Positions 34,301 to 44,600 of a stretch of DNA of 64,000 nucleotides are shown piece after piece. The notes under the pieces are model-generated. The model had not been told where the DNA came from and searched no databases. It saw only the letters and a program-made list of their open reading frames with translations. The first letter of the stretch is position 1, and each line of letters starts with the position of its first letter. Origin of the DNA: Strigamia acuminata (lineage: Eukaryota > Arthropoda > Chilopoda > Geophilomorpha > Linotaeniidae); contig OX442314.1 in NCBI GenBank assembly GCA_949358305.1, positions 4,095,087 to 4,159,086 on the forward strand, read 5' to 3'. Both the position numbers and the translations under genes were made by a program.

Positions 34301-34682
34301 GGTGAGAATGAACTTTCACCACGTCTACGCTGTCGCCCTCGCCCCACATTCAGTCTGCCTGGAACTTCCATCGTGAATGATTGAATTTGCTGTGGCAGTT
34401 CTTCATATACGTAAGTTGTGGCACTTTGATATAACGTAGCACATGCGATGAAAAAACGTTTATATTTCGTGTCATTTCGTGTCATTTCGTGCCATTTCCA
34501 ACCATTTCCAGCTTATTTCGTGCAAACTGCACTTCGAAATGAAAAGCACAATTTGATTCCATTTAGATTTGTTGACCTGGTTGTTACTTATGTCCATTTA
34601 CATGCAATTCATCGTCAATTTCAGTTTGTTTCATTCTGAAATTATTTCGGTGAGAGAATTTTATATTCTTAGGTTATAATAT
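34301..34682 (-). other. Spacer with a minus-strand open frame cut by the MITE
   Basis: A minus-strand frame (ATG at about 34485) reads FFIACATLYQSATTYVYEEL and continues through a basic stretch until it enters the MITE terminal repeat. It looks more protein-like than its surroundings, but no family is recognised and no continuation was found left of the MITE. Possible gene remnant disrupted by insertion. Confidence 0.3.
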
Positions 34683-35541
34683 TGTCACGAGTATAGACCG
34701 TCCCGATCAACGGCCGATCTATACTGCGTGTTTTGATATAATTAGTTGCTAAATTTCAGCAACAGATGGCGTTGCTATCAAATGCCATCAAATGACATCA
34801 CTGGAACAATTAACTCTTGGAATAGGGGGAACACAAGGTGATTTAATAAATGAAAACATCAACTAAGCTCACTTCTCTCTAGGTCCTCAAACTTAAAAGA
34901 TCTTCTGGAAACATTATTAAGAAAGCCCCGAGTCAGCCTATTATAGGCATGGCCTCTGCTTCTCTTTCTTCACAAACTGATATTTGGTCATATAAGATTA
35001 GTGTTATTTATTGTGTAAGTATTACTTCATTTTAACATTCAACCTCATGTAAAGTTAATAGTTGATTTGAGTTTAGAAAGCTTTGTAATGATTAGAATTA
35101 ACTTAGAACATTTCTAGGATAGAAATATCGGATTTATGTTACCGTAAAGTCGGGTGAATGTGGACCCGGCAGGTGAATGTGGCCAAAAAGAAATTTGCAG
35201 AAAAAAAATTCCTCACTTTTTGCTGGGCCATTTATCAGTTAGTTATTATTTTTAACTAATGTATCATGGGGGTTTCAGCTTGCTTAAAAAAATATTCCAC
35301 AATTTTGTGATCAATTAAAAAAAATCTACACATATTTTAAGTATGTCATGTAAAAATAGTAAAAAATGAGGCCTGATGTTAGAAAGATAACTTCCTCATT
35401 AAAGTCTATGATAATTTTTTTAAAAAAAGATATATTTTGTCTTTTTTTAAACACAAATAACTAAAAAAAAAATTTTAAAAATTAATTTTTGGTACATAGA
35501 TTATTTTAAAAATATTTTTTGAGGCCACATTAACCTTCTAA

Positions 35542-36142
35542 CAAGGGGAGAGCACCAATAAGCAATCACAGATTGTTGTAATATTAAACAAGAAGGATTG
35601 TTATATTTGTTAAAAAATTAAAATTAATCAAATTAAAATTTTCTGAAAACAAATATAAAATTACAAACATTAAAATAACTGCCAAAATTTAACAAAAAAT
35701 AAATGTAAAAATTTTCACACACAGCAGGATTTGAACCTGTGTGGAAAGATACCTAGTCCATTGCCTTAACCACTGGACCAGCACTACAAACTATTATTGT
35801 CTTCATGAAGACAGTCATGCTGTTGAACAAAGTTCTGATGTCATATGTCATGTGATATCAAAAGAGGAAATGACATCATTGAATCTCAAATGATAAAATT
35901 GAACTTGGATCTTGGAACTATTTTTTACCTAGCAACTGTTGTTTACAGTATTCATACACTAGGCCTGATTGCTCAGATTTGATGTATACACAGACAAAAT
36001 AGTGCCAACTTTCAGCTCATTGTTTGCATTGTTGGCTGTTTATGGAATGAAATTATTTTAGGGTCTCATTCAGCATGATATAACAATCCTTCTTGTTTAA
36101 TATTACAACAATCTGTGATAGCTTATTGGTGCTCTCCCCTTG
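35542..36142. mobile_element. 601-bp MITE with one tRNA-Ser-like copy, TAA TSD
   Basis: Ends CAAGGGGAGAGCACCAATAA and its inverse, flanked by TAA (35539-35541 and 36143-36145). The right half is clearly related to the 1030-bp palindrome, including the tRNA-like block (35716-35787). The left half keeps only the terminal ~65 bp, so it looks like a derivative that lost most of one arm. Confidence 0.83.
35716..35787 (-). other. tRNA-Ser-like sequence in 601-bp MITE
   Basis: Same 72-bp block as in the palindromic MITE, minus strand, with an intact B box and a degenerate anticodon arm. Confidence 0.7.
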
Positions 36143-36389
36143 TAAGTAGCTGAAAGTGTTCATTTCAGCTAAATAAACAAGGTGGCCCACATTCTCCTGA
36201 CATGTGGCCACCATGGTTTTTTTAAAAAACAGGAAATGTGTGACAAAAAATCAAAATGTTTAATATGGGTATTGTAGCTCTACCTAAGACCAACCTAAAC
36301 ACATATTTAACAGTTTTGTAGTTATTAAATTGAAGGCACTATTAACAATTTACTAAAAAAAATCGACCACATTCACCCGACCTTGTGAC

Positions 36390-36676
36390 GGGAAAACCTA
36401 GCTAACGACAATTAACAACAATACCGCGACTTAGGATATAAAGAGATAAATAAGGAGAATGTTGTTCAACTGAACATGCCATTTCTCCCTTCTACACAGA
36501 TCTATGGGGCGAACGGCCATCCATAGACTAAGGCTCTACAGTAACAACCTTGAAAGGAATGTGTCTGAGTCACAACAAGAGGGGAGGACCAGGAAGGTCT
36601 CTGCTCTTGCTGGCCTTGCTAAAAACCATAACAATTAAACAAGTAACAATAAGGAATCTGACTTCGTAACAACATA
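36390..36676. other. Spacer between MITEs
   Basis: Unique sequence inside the possible solo LTR; no gene seen. Confidence 0.35.
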
Positions 36677-37070
36677 CCGTATATTTGCAAATAGCGCACC
36701 CGTGCGCTATTTGCAAAAAAATATTTTGACCCGCGCGGTATTACAGGCCCGCGGGCTATTAGAGGCCCGCGGACTATTTACACCAAGCATCGGCCGACTG
36801 GCCGATGCTGGGTTTTTTTAACATATCGGCAACGAAAATCACCTAAAAAGGTGACAATTGAGACGTTTTCCATACGTTTCGGTAATTTTCTGTCGAAACG
36901 TATGCAAAACGTGTCATTTGTGATCCTTTTTTGGCACATTTTGGGCCTCCAATTCTGTATCCGCGCGGAATTCGAGGCCCGCGCGTTATTGGCAAAAATA
37001 AAATTTGCCCCGCGCGCAATTCGAGGCCCGCGGGCTAATAGAGGCCCGCGTAGTAATCGATAATATACGG
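36677..37070. mobile_element. 394-bp MITE, TA target duplication, copy 2
   Basis: Second copy of the element at 21198-21592, same orientation, flanked by TA (36675-36676 and 37071-37072). It shares the 9-bp ends CCGTATATT, the cagcatcggccgactggccgatgctg hairpin and the subterminal GC-rich words. It differs by small substitutions and indels. Confidence 0.87.
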
Positions 37071-38154
37071 TAAGTAAATAACAACAATAAGTAATTAATA
37101 GATTGATTAGATGTAAATATGTAGGAATGGAGCAGCGTGTCAATAATACACAGTCGATTATCAAATCATAACACTCAGCATTTATTCATGGCAAAAGGGC
37201 CTAATGATAACTAATCAACAATAACAATGAGTCAATTACGTATTCAAAGCGCACGACAGGATTCGAGACCATTATAACTAGGCCTACTCTTACTAGGTCA
37301 ATTATATAATTCTATCGTAATGAGTTACGCTGACAGGATGTTTTTTTTTTCTCGCTACATCTCCAGGGTGGAAAACGTCTCGATGGAGGCAACAAAACCT
37401 ATCTTCACCTTCGTTGTCACTCTGTCTCTCCGTGGACCTTAACCAGGCGCGAGAGACTATACGATTAAAGGCAGTAATCTAATACCATCTACCTTTTGTT
37501 TCGTTGCACGCAGGACAACCAGCTAATGCTTGACTGTGCGCCAATTGACGCACAACATAACAACAAACAAACAGTGTATAGTGTCAAATATTCAGGGGTA
37601 CGCAAACAGCACAGAAAAAGAGGGTGTGCACCTTTAAATGCCCTCAGGGCAGGCGACTAAACAGCACCAGGGGGTTCCAGCTGTTATGCAACCAGTCATA
37701 ACAGCTGTACCAAACGGGGTAACCGTTTCTAACTCGCCCTTTAAATGGGGGAGTGGTCAAAATATACTTTCCTTTAGGGAGGGGTGTCTGGACAACACAG
37801 GCAGGGAAAACACCTCTCTTCCTAACGAATGACATCACAGGGGAGAGGAACAGCGAAGGAATCTCCCCACCCTCTCTCTCTCTCTCAAGATGGCGACTGT
37901 CCTTGACTGGGGGAAAACATCATTACCTATTACTAGTAAGCAGACATTACTATGGCAATAAGACAAGGCCTATTTATATGCCATTTATAATGGGCTAAAA
38001 GAGCAGTCAGCTGATTGCTTATTAAATCTTATTGTTGATTATGGTCGAGGTTTATTAGCTGATAAACTTTATTCAGAGTTATAAAAATATGGATATAGTT
38101 ACATCCAACTGTCATGATGGCATAGAAGTCTTTACAAGAGTCGTTCTCGTTACA
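37071..38154. other. Unique DNA inside the possible solo LTR
   Basis: Mixed composition, with a short (tc)n run near 37868. Open frames at 37638-37832 and 37753-37998 are short and overlap on opposite strands; no gene supported. Confidence 0.35.
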
Positions 38155-38164
38155 ACTTTACGGT

Positions 38165-38395
38165 AATTAAAAGAAGATTTGAATTAAAACTGAGTCATTC
38201 CTGATTTCCAACAAACACAAAATATTACGTGGTTCAACAGAGTCACGTAACAATATAAGTTAGAAAGTTAGAGACTCTAGCTTACCTGTTGAAGTCTAAT
38301 TATTCTAATTCCTTATTCAGATCAGCTTCATGATGAGATTTACTATAAAAAAAATAGATCAGCGTTTCCCAAACTGTGAGGGGCGTCTCACTGGT
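38165..38395. repeat. Outer copy of palindrome arm end
   Basis: The sequence from ttaaaagaagatttgaatta to cccaaactgtgagg is repeated directly at 38851-39000 and inverted at about 39850-40082. The inverted copy extends to the full length of this one, so the ancestral palindrome probably ran from about 38165 to 40082 and was split by the DNA at 38396-38850. Confidence 0.7.
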
Positions 38396-38397
38396 GG

Positions 38398-38462
38398 GGC
38401 GCGGAAGAGAACACAGCCCAATTAATCTCGTAGAGCTGTGTTCTCTTCCGCGTGCGCCTAAT
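38398..38462. repeat. Long hairpin, copy 1
   Basis: gcggaagagaacacag is followed after a ~20-base loop by ctgtgttctcttccgc, then gtgcgcctaatc. A near-identical hairpin lies at 40099-40166, just outside the other end of the palindrome. Confidence 0.75.
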
Positions 38463-38672
38463 CTAGTACAGGGGTTCCCAAACTTTTTAGCATCGCGCCC
38501 CACTTCATCTAGCGGTGCATTAAATTTTTCAAAATGAACTACTAAAAAAAAAAAAATAAATTTTTATATAAATTTGCATAAAATTTTATATAATTTTACA
38601 TATAATTTTATACAATTTTGATTAAAATTTTACATAAGTTTGCAAAAAAAGCTTGTCCTGTTAAGGCGTGTG

Positions 38673-38850
38673 CAGTGTTGTGCGCGGTCCCGGTCCCGGA
38701 CCGGCGATCCAGGACCGCCGGTCCGCGGTCCTGGACCGGAACCGGGACCGCGTTCCTTTTAAAAAACCGGTACAGTACCGCAGACCAGGACCGCGTTCCT
38801 TTTAAAATTCCGTGGACCGCGGACCGCTTTTGCGGTACATCTCGCGGTCC
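38673..38850. repeat. GC-rich ggtccgcgg word array after cagtgttgtgcg
   Basis: Begins CAGTGTTGTGCGCGG and continues as a run of ggtcccggtcccggaccgg and ggaccgcgg words, direct and inverted, ending TTTGCGGTACATCTCGCG at 38829-38846. Strong local GC peak in AT-rich DNA. Open frames on both strands are by-products. Confidence 0.7.
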
Positions 38851-40007
38851 ACAGAGTCACGTAACAATATAAGTTAGAAAGTTAGGGACTCTAGCTTACC
38901 TGTTGAAGTCTAATTATTCTAATTCCTTATTCAGATCAGCTTCATGATGAGATCTACTATAAAAAAATAGATCAGCGTTTCCCAAACTGTGAGGCGCGTC
39001 TCACTGGTGGGGCGCGAGCTGATTTTTGGTGGGGCGCACCCATCACACACGCCCAGTGTTGTGCGCGGTCCGCGGTCCTGGTACCGCGGTCGCGGTCCTG
39101 TTCCGGCAGCTAAAAAGAACCGCGGTCCCGGTCCGCGGTCCCGGTCCGGGACCGGGACCGCGCTTTTGCGGTACATCTCGCGGTCCACGAGAAAACACGA
39201 GATCTCGTGTTTTCTCGTGGATCGCGAGATTATACCGCAAAATACGAGAATCTTGTAGTTTTATCGCGTTTTCAACTTAAAATTTGATATTTAATAAATT
39301 CATTTTTTATTTTTTCATGAATCCAAAGCTGAAGAATTATTATTGGATTCATGAAAAAATAAACAATGAATTTATGAGTACCAGTCCGAACGGCGAATCG
39401 CCATTAGAAAGGTACAATTACATTTCCAAGGGCGAATCTCAAAAATTCGCCCTTAGGCGATTCGCCGTTCGGACTGGTACTCATAAATTCATTGTTTATT
39501 TTTTCATGAATCCAATAATAATTCTTCAGCTTTGGATTCATGAAAAAATAAAAAATGAATTTATTAAATATCAAATTTTAAGTTGAAAACGCGATAAAAC
39601 TACAAAATTCTCGTATTTTGCGATATAATCTCGCGATCCACGAGAAAACACGAGATCTCGTGTTTTCTCGTGGACCGCGAGATGTACCGCAAAAGCGCGG
39701 TCCCGGTCCCGGACCGGGACCGCGGACCGGGACCGCGGTTCTTTTTAGCTGCCGGAACAGGACCGCGACCGCGGTACCAGGACCGCGGACCGCGCACAAC
39801 ACTGGGCGTGTGTGATGGGTGCGCCCCACCAAAAATCAGCTCGCGCCCCACCAGTGAGACGCGCCTCACAGTTTGGGAAACGCTGATCTATTTTTTTATA
39901 GTAGATCTCATCATGAAGCTGATCTGAATAAGGAATTAGAATAATTAGACTTCAACAGGTAAGCTAGAGTCCCTAACTTTCTAACTTATATTGTTACGTG
40001 ACTCTGT
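38851..40007. repeat. 1157-bp palindrome with 552-bp arms
   Basis: The left arm 38851-39402 and right arm 39456-40007 pair base for base with no net indel (every checked pair sums to 78858), around a 53-bp spacer at 39403-39455. Each arm contains a cagtgttgtgcgcgg-led GC-rich array (from 39054 on the left), a perfect sub-palindrome (cgagaaaacacgagatctcgtgttttctcg) and an AT-rich inner part. Mirror open frames on the two strands (for example 38989-39258 and 39600-39869) are the same text seen twice. Confidence 0.9.
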
Positions 40008-40098
40008 TGAACCACGTAATATTTTTTGTTTGTTGGAAATCAGGAATGACTCAGTTTTAATTCAAATCTTCTTTAATTAATATTTTATTAATATTGCC

Positions 40099-40166
40099 GC
40101 ACGCGGAAGAGAACACAGCCCAATTAATCTCGTAGAACTGTGTTCTCTTCCGCGTGCGCCTAATCC
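40099..40166. repeat. Long hairpin, copy 2
   Basis: gcacgcggaagagaacacag paired with ctgtgttctcttccgcgtgc around the loop cccaattaatctcgtagaa. Same hairpin as at 38398. Confidence 0.8.
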
Positions 40167-40342
40167 GCGTTTCCCTTTGTAGCTCGATCCCCCATCCGCT
40201 TTCCCCAATACGCGAATCCCGTTTCCGCGTGGTTCCTATTAAACGCCCCCCTTTCCGCGTGGTTTCTAATGCGCATAAGTAATTAACGGCTTGATATGTG
40301 AAATTGTTGTAATTGTTGTTGTTATTGTTCGATTTTCAAACT

Positions 40343-40600
40343 TCAAAGTTGATTAAATAGCCTGCTGAGGTGGCTCCTCCTTGCGATCACAAACCGGCAA
40401 ACGTGGCATTTGAGCTGCACTTCAATTTCCACAGCCTTTTTGGCACAGGTTGCGCATATCATATGGCCACACTTATAAGCAATATTGCATTGATTAGTGC
40501 TGCATAAAACACAAGTGTAGTGATTTTGTTCCACCACAAAGTCTTCGGCAGCCAAGCTAAAAAATTCTACAAAGTCAATTTTCAAATTTGGCCAATGCAT
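40343..40600 (-). CDS. Small RING-finger protein, minus strand
   Basis: An ATG-initiated 85-codon ORF with a complete compact RING: CVLC, then KCGHMICATC, then CHVC. The spacing (C-x2-C, C-x-H-x2-C-x2-C, C-x2-C) is like the C-terminal RING of IAP and Neuralized-type ligases. The N-terminal 28 residues are unremarkable, and the tail is short and basic. No signal peptide or membrane segment. Intronless, in a transposon-rich spacer, so it could be a small gene, a retro-copy or a transposon cargo. The two RINGs in this window are not close copies of each other. Confidence 0.55.
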   Translation of the reverse strand: MHWPNLKIDFVEFFSLAAEDFVVEQNHYTCVLCSTNQCNIAYKCGHMICATCAKKAVEIEVQLKCHVCRFVIARRSHLSRLFNQL

Positions 40601-41627
40601 TTATTTCAAACAAATGTTCTTGCACAGCTAAAAGCAATGAGCAAAACATTTTCAGAGGAAACAAATGAAATAAATTTCTAGTTTTCCATCAATTTCTGTT
40701 GCCAGCAAAACTATTGTCCCTATTCAATTCAATTCCAGAGTTGTTTTTTACCACTTGTAAGTGCTATATTGTTGAACCAAATGATTAGATTGATGACTCA
40801 CTTGTCAGTCATCCTTAACATAACAGTTTCCTTAATTACATCCTAGAGACACATTTAACACTAAAGCAACAACAAAATTCCATCAAATAACAAAGAAATT
40901 GATCAATTTTATAGTTGTGATTGTGACCAATTCAATTGATAAACTGGTCAACTGAAATGGGGCCCCGATGAATCTAAGTGCGAAAGTTCACAATTTATGG
41001 CCAGAATAGTAACGTTTACGCAATGTAACGTTCACACAACGTTACACAACACAACGATTAAGTATCGCGCGGATTAAGTGTCGCGCGAATTAACTATCGA
41101 GCGGATTAACTATCGGGCGGATTAAAAACCACGCAGAATGTATGCAATGATAACTTTATTTAACAATTAATTACATTTTATTATTTTTTAAAATTTGAAG
41201 CGGACAACGCGGATGAGGGATAAATCTGCCACGGATTATGAACACGCGGATTAGGCCAACGCCGATGAGCTCCTGGCCGGATTAATTGTATCCCTGGAGG
41301 AACAGAAAGAGAAGTAATTACGGAAATGAAGTCCTTGTAGAAGCAATTGCTGGAACTAGTCAGCAAAGAGATCCAATCTTATTTTTCAGTTGTTTAACAA
41401 CTCTGGACCCTAGGGAGTGGGCAACCAAAGCCCGAATTAGAAAATATTTCAAAACAAAAAATAGGATTTATTGTCACAAGCTCAAGGAAAAAAATAACTG
41501 TAAGTAACCTTATTTGCTCCACTTCTGGTAGAATGTGTACGACCCACTTCCACTTTGAAATTTACTAGACTTTATTTTCACATATCTCTTCCTGGTTTGA
41601 TCTGGTTTTCCTACTACTCAGGTTGAA
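40601..41627. promoter_or_regulatory. Upstream region of RNF216-like C
   Basis: Includes irregular repeats of cgcggattaa/gggcggattaa at 41055-41280 and an open frame at 41286-41507 ending at a good donor (ataact/gtaagt, near 41500). A pyrimidine-rich acceptor (cctactactcag) sits six bases before the C start codon, so 41286-41500 may be a 5' exon. Any protein it encodes (DPREWATKARIRKYFK) is not recognised. Confidence 0.4.
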
Positions 41628-44600
41628 ATGGAAAACCGAAGCGTGGTTCTGCCCACGCCTCACCAACAGCTGATGCGAGACGTAACGGTGGTGAACCAGT
41701 ATGTACACGACAGAACGGACGAAGAGATTTACGCATACTTAGAGGCTCATTACAACGATTTTAATCGCGTGGAGAAAGTTGTGCACGAGTTGCGGGGACG
41801 AAGCGATGTTTTTGTGGCACAGGTCGAAACATTTCCGCCGGTTTACAACAATCCGCCGGTAACAGGCCAACTCGCATTAGCCTACAACAATGCGCGCCAA
41901 ATCGGCGCGCCGGCTTACAACAATCCGCCTGTAACAGGCCAACTCGCACCGGCCTTCAACAATGCGCGCCAAATCGGCGCGCCGGTTTGCAACAATCCGC
42001 CGGTAACAGGCCAACTCGCACCGGCCTTCAACAATGCGCGCCAAATCGGCGCGCCGGTTTGCAACAATCCGCCTGTAACAGGCCAACTCGCACCAGCCTT
42101 CAACAATGCGCAACAAATCGGCGCCCCGGTTTACAACAATCCGTCTGGAACAGGCCAACTCGCACCGGCCTTCAACAATGCGCGCCAAATCGGCGCGCCG
42201 GTTTGCAACAATCCGCCGGTAACAGGCCAACTCGCACCAGCCTTCAACAATGCGCGCCAAATCGGCGCGCCGGTTTGCAACAATCCGCCTGTAACAGGCC
42301 AACTCGCACCAGCCTTCAACAATGCGCACCAAATCGGCGCCCCGGTTTACAACAATCCGTCTGGAACAGGCCAACTCGCACCGGCCTTCAACAATGCGCG
42401 CCAAATCGGCGCGCCGGTTTGCAACAATCCGCCGGTAACAGGCCAACTCGCACCGGCCTTCAACAATGCGCGCCAAATCGGCGCGCCGGTTTGCAACAAT
42501 CCGCCTGTAACAGGCCAACTCGCACCAGCTTTCAACAATGCGCACCAAATCGGCGCCCCGGTTTACAACAATCCGTCTGGAACAGGCCAACTCGCACCGG
42601 CCTTCAACAATGCGCGCCAAATCGGCGCCCCGGTTTACAACAATCCGTCTGGAACAGGCCAACTCGCACCGGCCTTCAACAATGCGCGCCAAATCGGCGC
42701 GCCGGTTTGCAACAATCCGCCTGTAACAGGCCAACTCGCACCAGCTTTCAACAATGCGCACCAAATCGGCGCCCCGGTTTACAACAATCCGTCGGGAACA
42801 GGCCAACTCGCACCGGCCTTCAACAATGCGCGCCAAATCGGCGCGCCGGTTTACAACAATCCGTCGGGAACAGGCCAACTCGCACCGGCCTTCAACAATG
42901 CGCGCCAAATCGGCGCGCCGGTTTGCAACAATCCGCCGGTAACAGGCCAACTCGCACCGGCCTTCAACAATGCGCGCCAAATCGGCGCGCCGGTTTGCAA
43001 CAATCCGCCTGTAACAGGCCAACTCGCACCAGCCTTCAACAATGCGCACCAAATCGGCGCCCCGGTTTACAACAATCCGTCTGGAACAGGCCAACTCGCA
43101 CCGGCCTTCAACAATGCGCGCCAAATCGGCGCGCCGGTTTGCAACAATCCGCCTGTAACAGGCCAACTCGCACCAGCTTTCAACAATGCGCACCAAATCG
43201 GCGCCCCGGTTTACAACAATCCGTCGGGAACAGGCCAACTCGCACCGGCCTTCAACAATGCGCGCCAAATCGGCGCGCCGGTTTACAACAATCCGTCGGG
43301 AACAGGCCAACTCGCACCGGCCTTCAACAATGCGCGCCAAATCGGCGCGCCGGTTTGCAACAATCCGCCGGTAACAGGCCAACTCGCACCGGCCTTCAAC
43401 AATGCGCGCCAAATCGGCGCGCCGGTTTGCAACAATCCGCCTGTAACAGGCCAACTCGCACCAGCCTTCAACAATGCGCACCAAATCGGAGCGTTTTCGC
43501 AGGTTTATGTTGAGACCGGTGCTTGTTCCGGTTCCGGTTGGGTGTTTTCGGACGAAAAATTCAAAGCATATTACGACGACCGGTTGAAAACGTTGCTGGA
43601 GATATTACCGGACGGTGATCCAGATTTTTTCTCGAATTTTATCCAAACGAATCGCGGAAACGAAACGATTATTAACGAGTCGGTTAGTTCGTGGTTGCAG
43701 AACCGAAATTATAAAAAAGTGCAGGAAACGAAGACACAAGACAACGGAAAAGTGAGGAATAAGTTTGTTGACGGTGGCATCTCAGTGGAAGAGTTTTTGG
43801 AGATTTTTCCGGATCCGGAAACACATTTTAATAAGCCTAAAATTGTAATGAATAAAAATTTTCTGGCACATTTGGTGGGTTACATCTACAACACGTATTC
43901 GTTGAGCAATTCGGACATTGCGCTGATGTTGAAAAAACATGGGTACAATTTGATTCCGATCGTTCGGGAAATAAAATGTTTTGGTAAAAAGAAATTAGTG
44001 AAATTTTTTTTTAAATTTTTAAATTTTTAATTTTAATAGAACCGACGATGAAGAGAGTTAAGCGAGATGTGCGCTTAATGCCTAAAGAGATCGACCAAGT
44101 GTTTTATGAGGAGCTTACCTATTTGAAACTGGCCGATGAAATCGCAGGTTTAATTTTTGTTTACTGATTTAATGTGTTGGATTTTTGGATTTTTGAGTTG
44201 TTGATTTTAATTTGTAGAGTATCAGCGGAGGAAGAAGGAAGAAAGGAGGAAGAGAGTGGACGAGGCGAAAGCGAATGGATGTTTGATGACTTGCGAGTGT
44301 TGTTTTGAGGATGAGTTGTTGATCGATGACATGTTTCCGTGTCCCAAAGATCATTTGTTTTGTAAAGGCTGCATTTGCCGGCAAGCTGAAGTCAATATAG
44401 GTAAAATGGTAGAAACAAATCAAGTCAAACTTTATTTAAATTTATCACAAATTCCTCAAATTTTGTCAAATTTTGTTTAAATTTATCACAAATTTCTCAC
44501 ATTTTGTCAAAATTTGTCAAGAATTTGTCAAAGTTTATGAAAATTCTTAAATTTTTTTCAAATTGATCTAATTTTGTGAAAATTGATCAAATTTTGTGAA

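Larger units (their letters stand above)
35142..36389. mobile_element. MITE with GTCGGGTGAATGTGG inverted ends, host of a nested MITE
   Basis: GTCGGGTGAATGTGG at 35149-35163 is mirrored by ccacattcacccgac at 36367-36381. Subterminal repeats of the same word occur inside (aggtgaatgtggcca at 35171; ggcccacattctcctgac at 36184). Excluding the nested element, it is about 650 bp, AT-rich and non-coding. Exact ends and target duplication were not fixed. Confidence 0.65.
34683..38154. mobile_element. Possible solo LTR interrupted by later insertions
   Basis: TGTCACGAG at 34683 and CTCGTTACA ending at 38154 are inverted ends with one mismatch, of the kind seen in gypsy LTRs. Between them sit at least three younger insertions (35142-36389, 35542-36142 and 36677-37070), leaving about 1.8 kb of unique sequence, plausible for an LTR. 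The flanks do not show a matching target duplication (taatat against acttta), so the pairing is uncertain. Confidence 0.3.

Noticed and set aside
38618-39927. Arg/Gly/Pro-rich ORFs in the GC-rich palindrome region
   Set aside because: They are translations of ggtccgcgg-type words and appear as mirror pairs on both strands.
41877-43484. 535-codon antisense ORF and 508-codon alternative sense ORF over the gene C repeat
   Set aside because: The 72-bp period is divisible by three, so any frame free of stops in one unit stays open throughout. Only the sense frame continues into the conserved N-terminal and EEFLEIFPDPE blocks.
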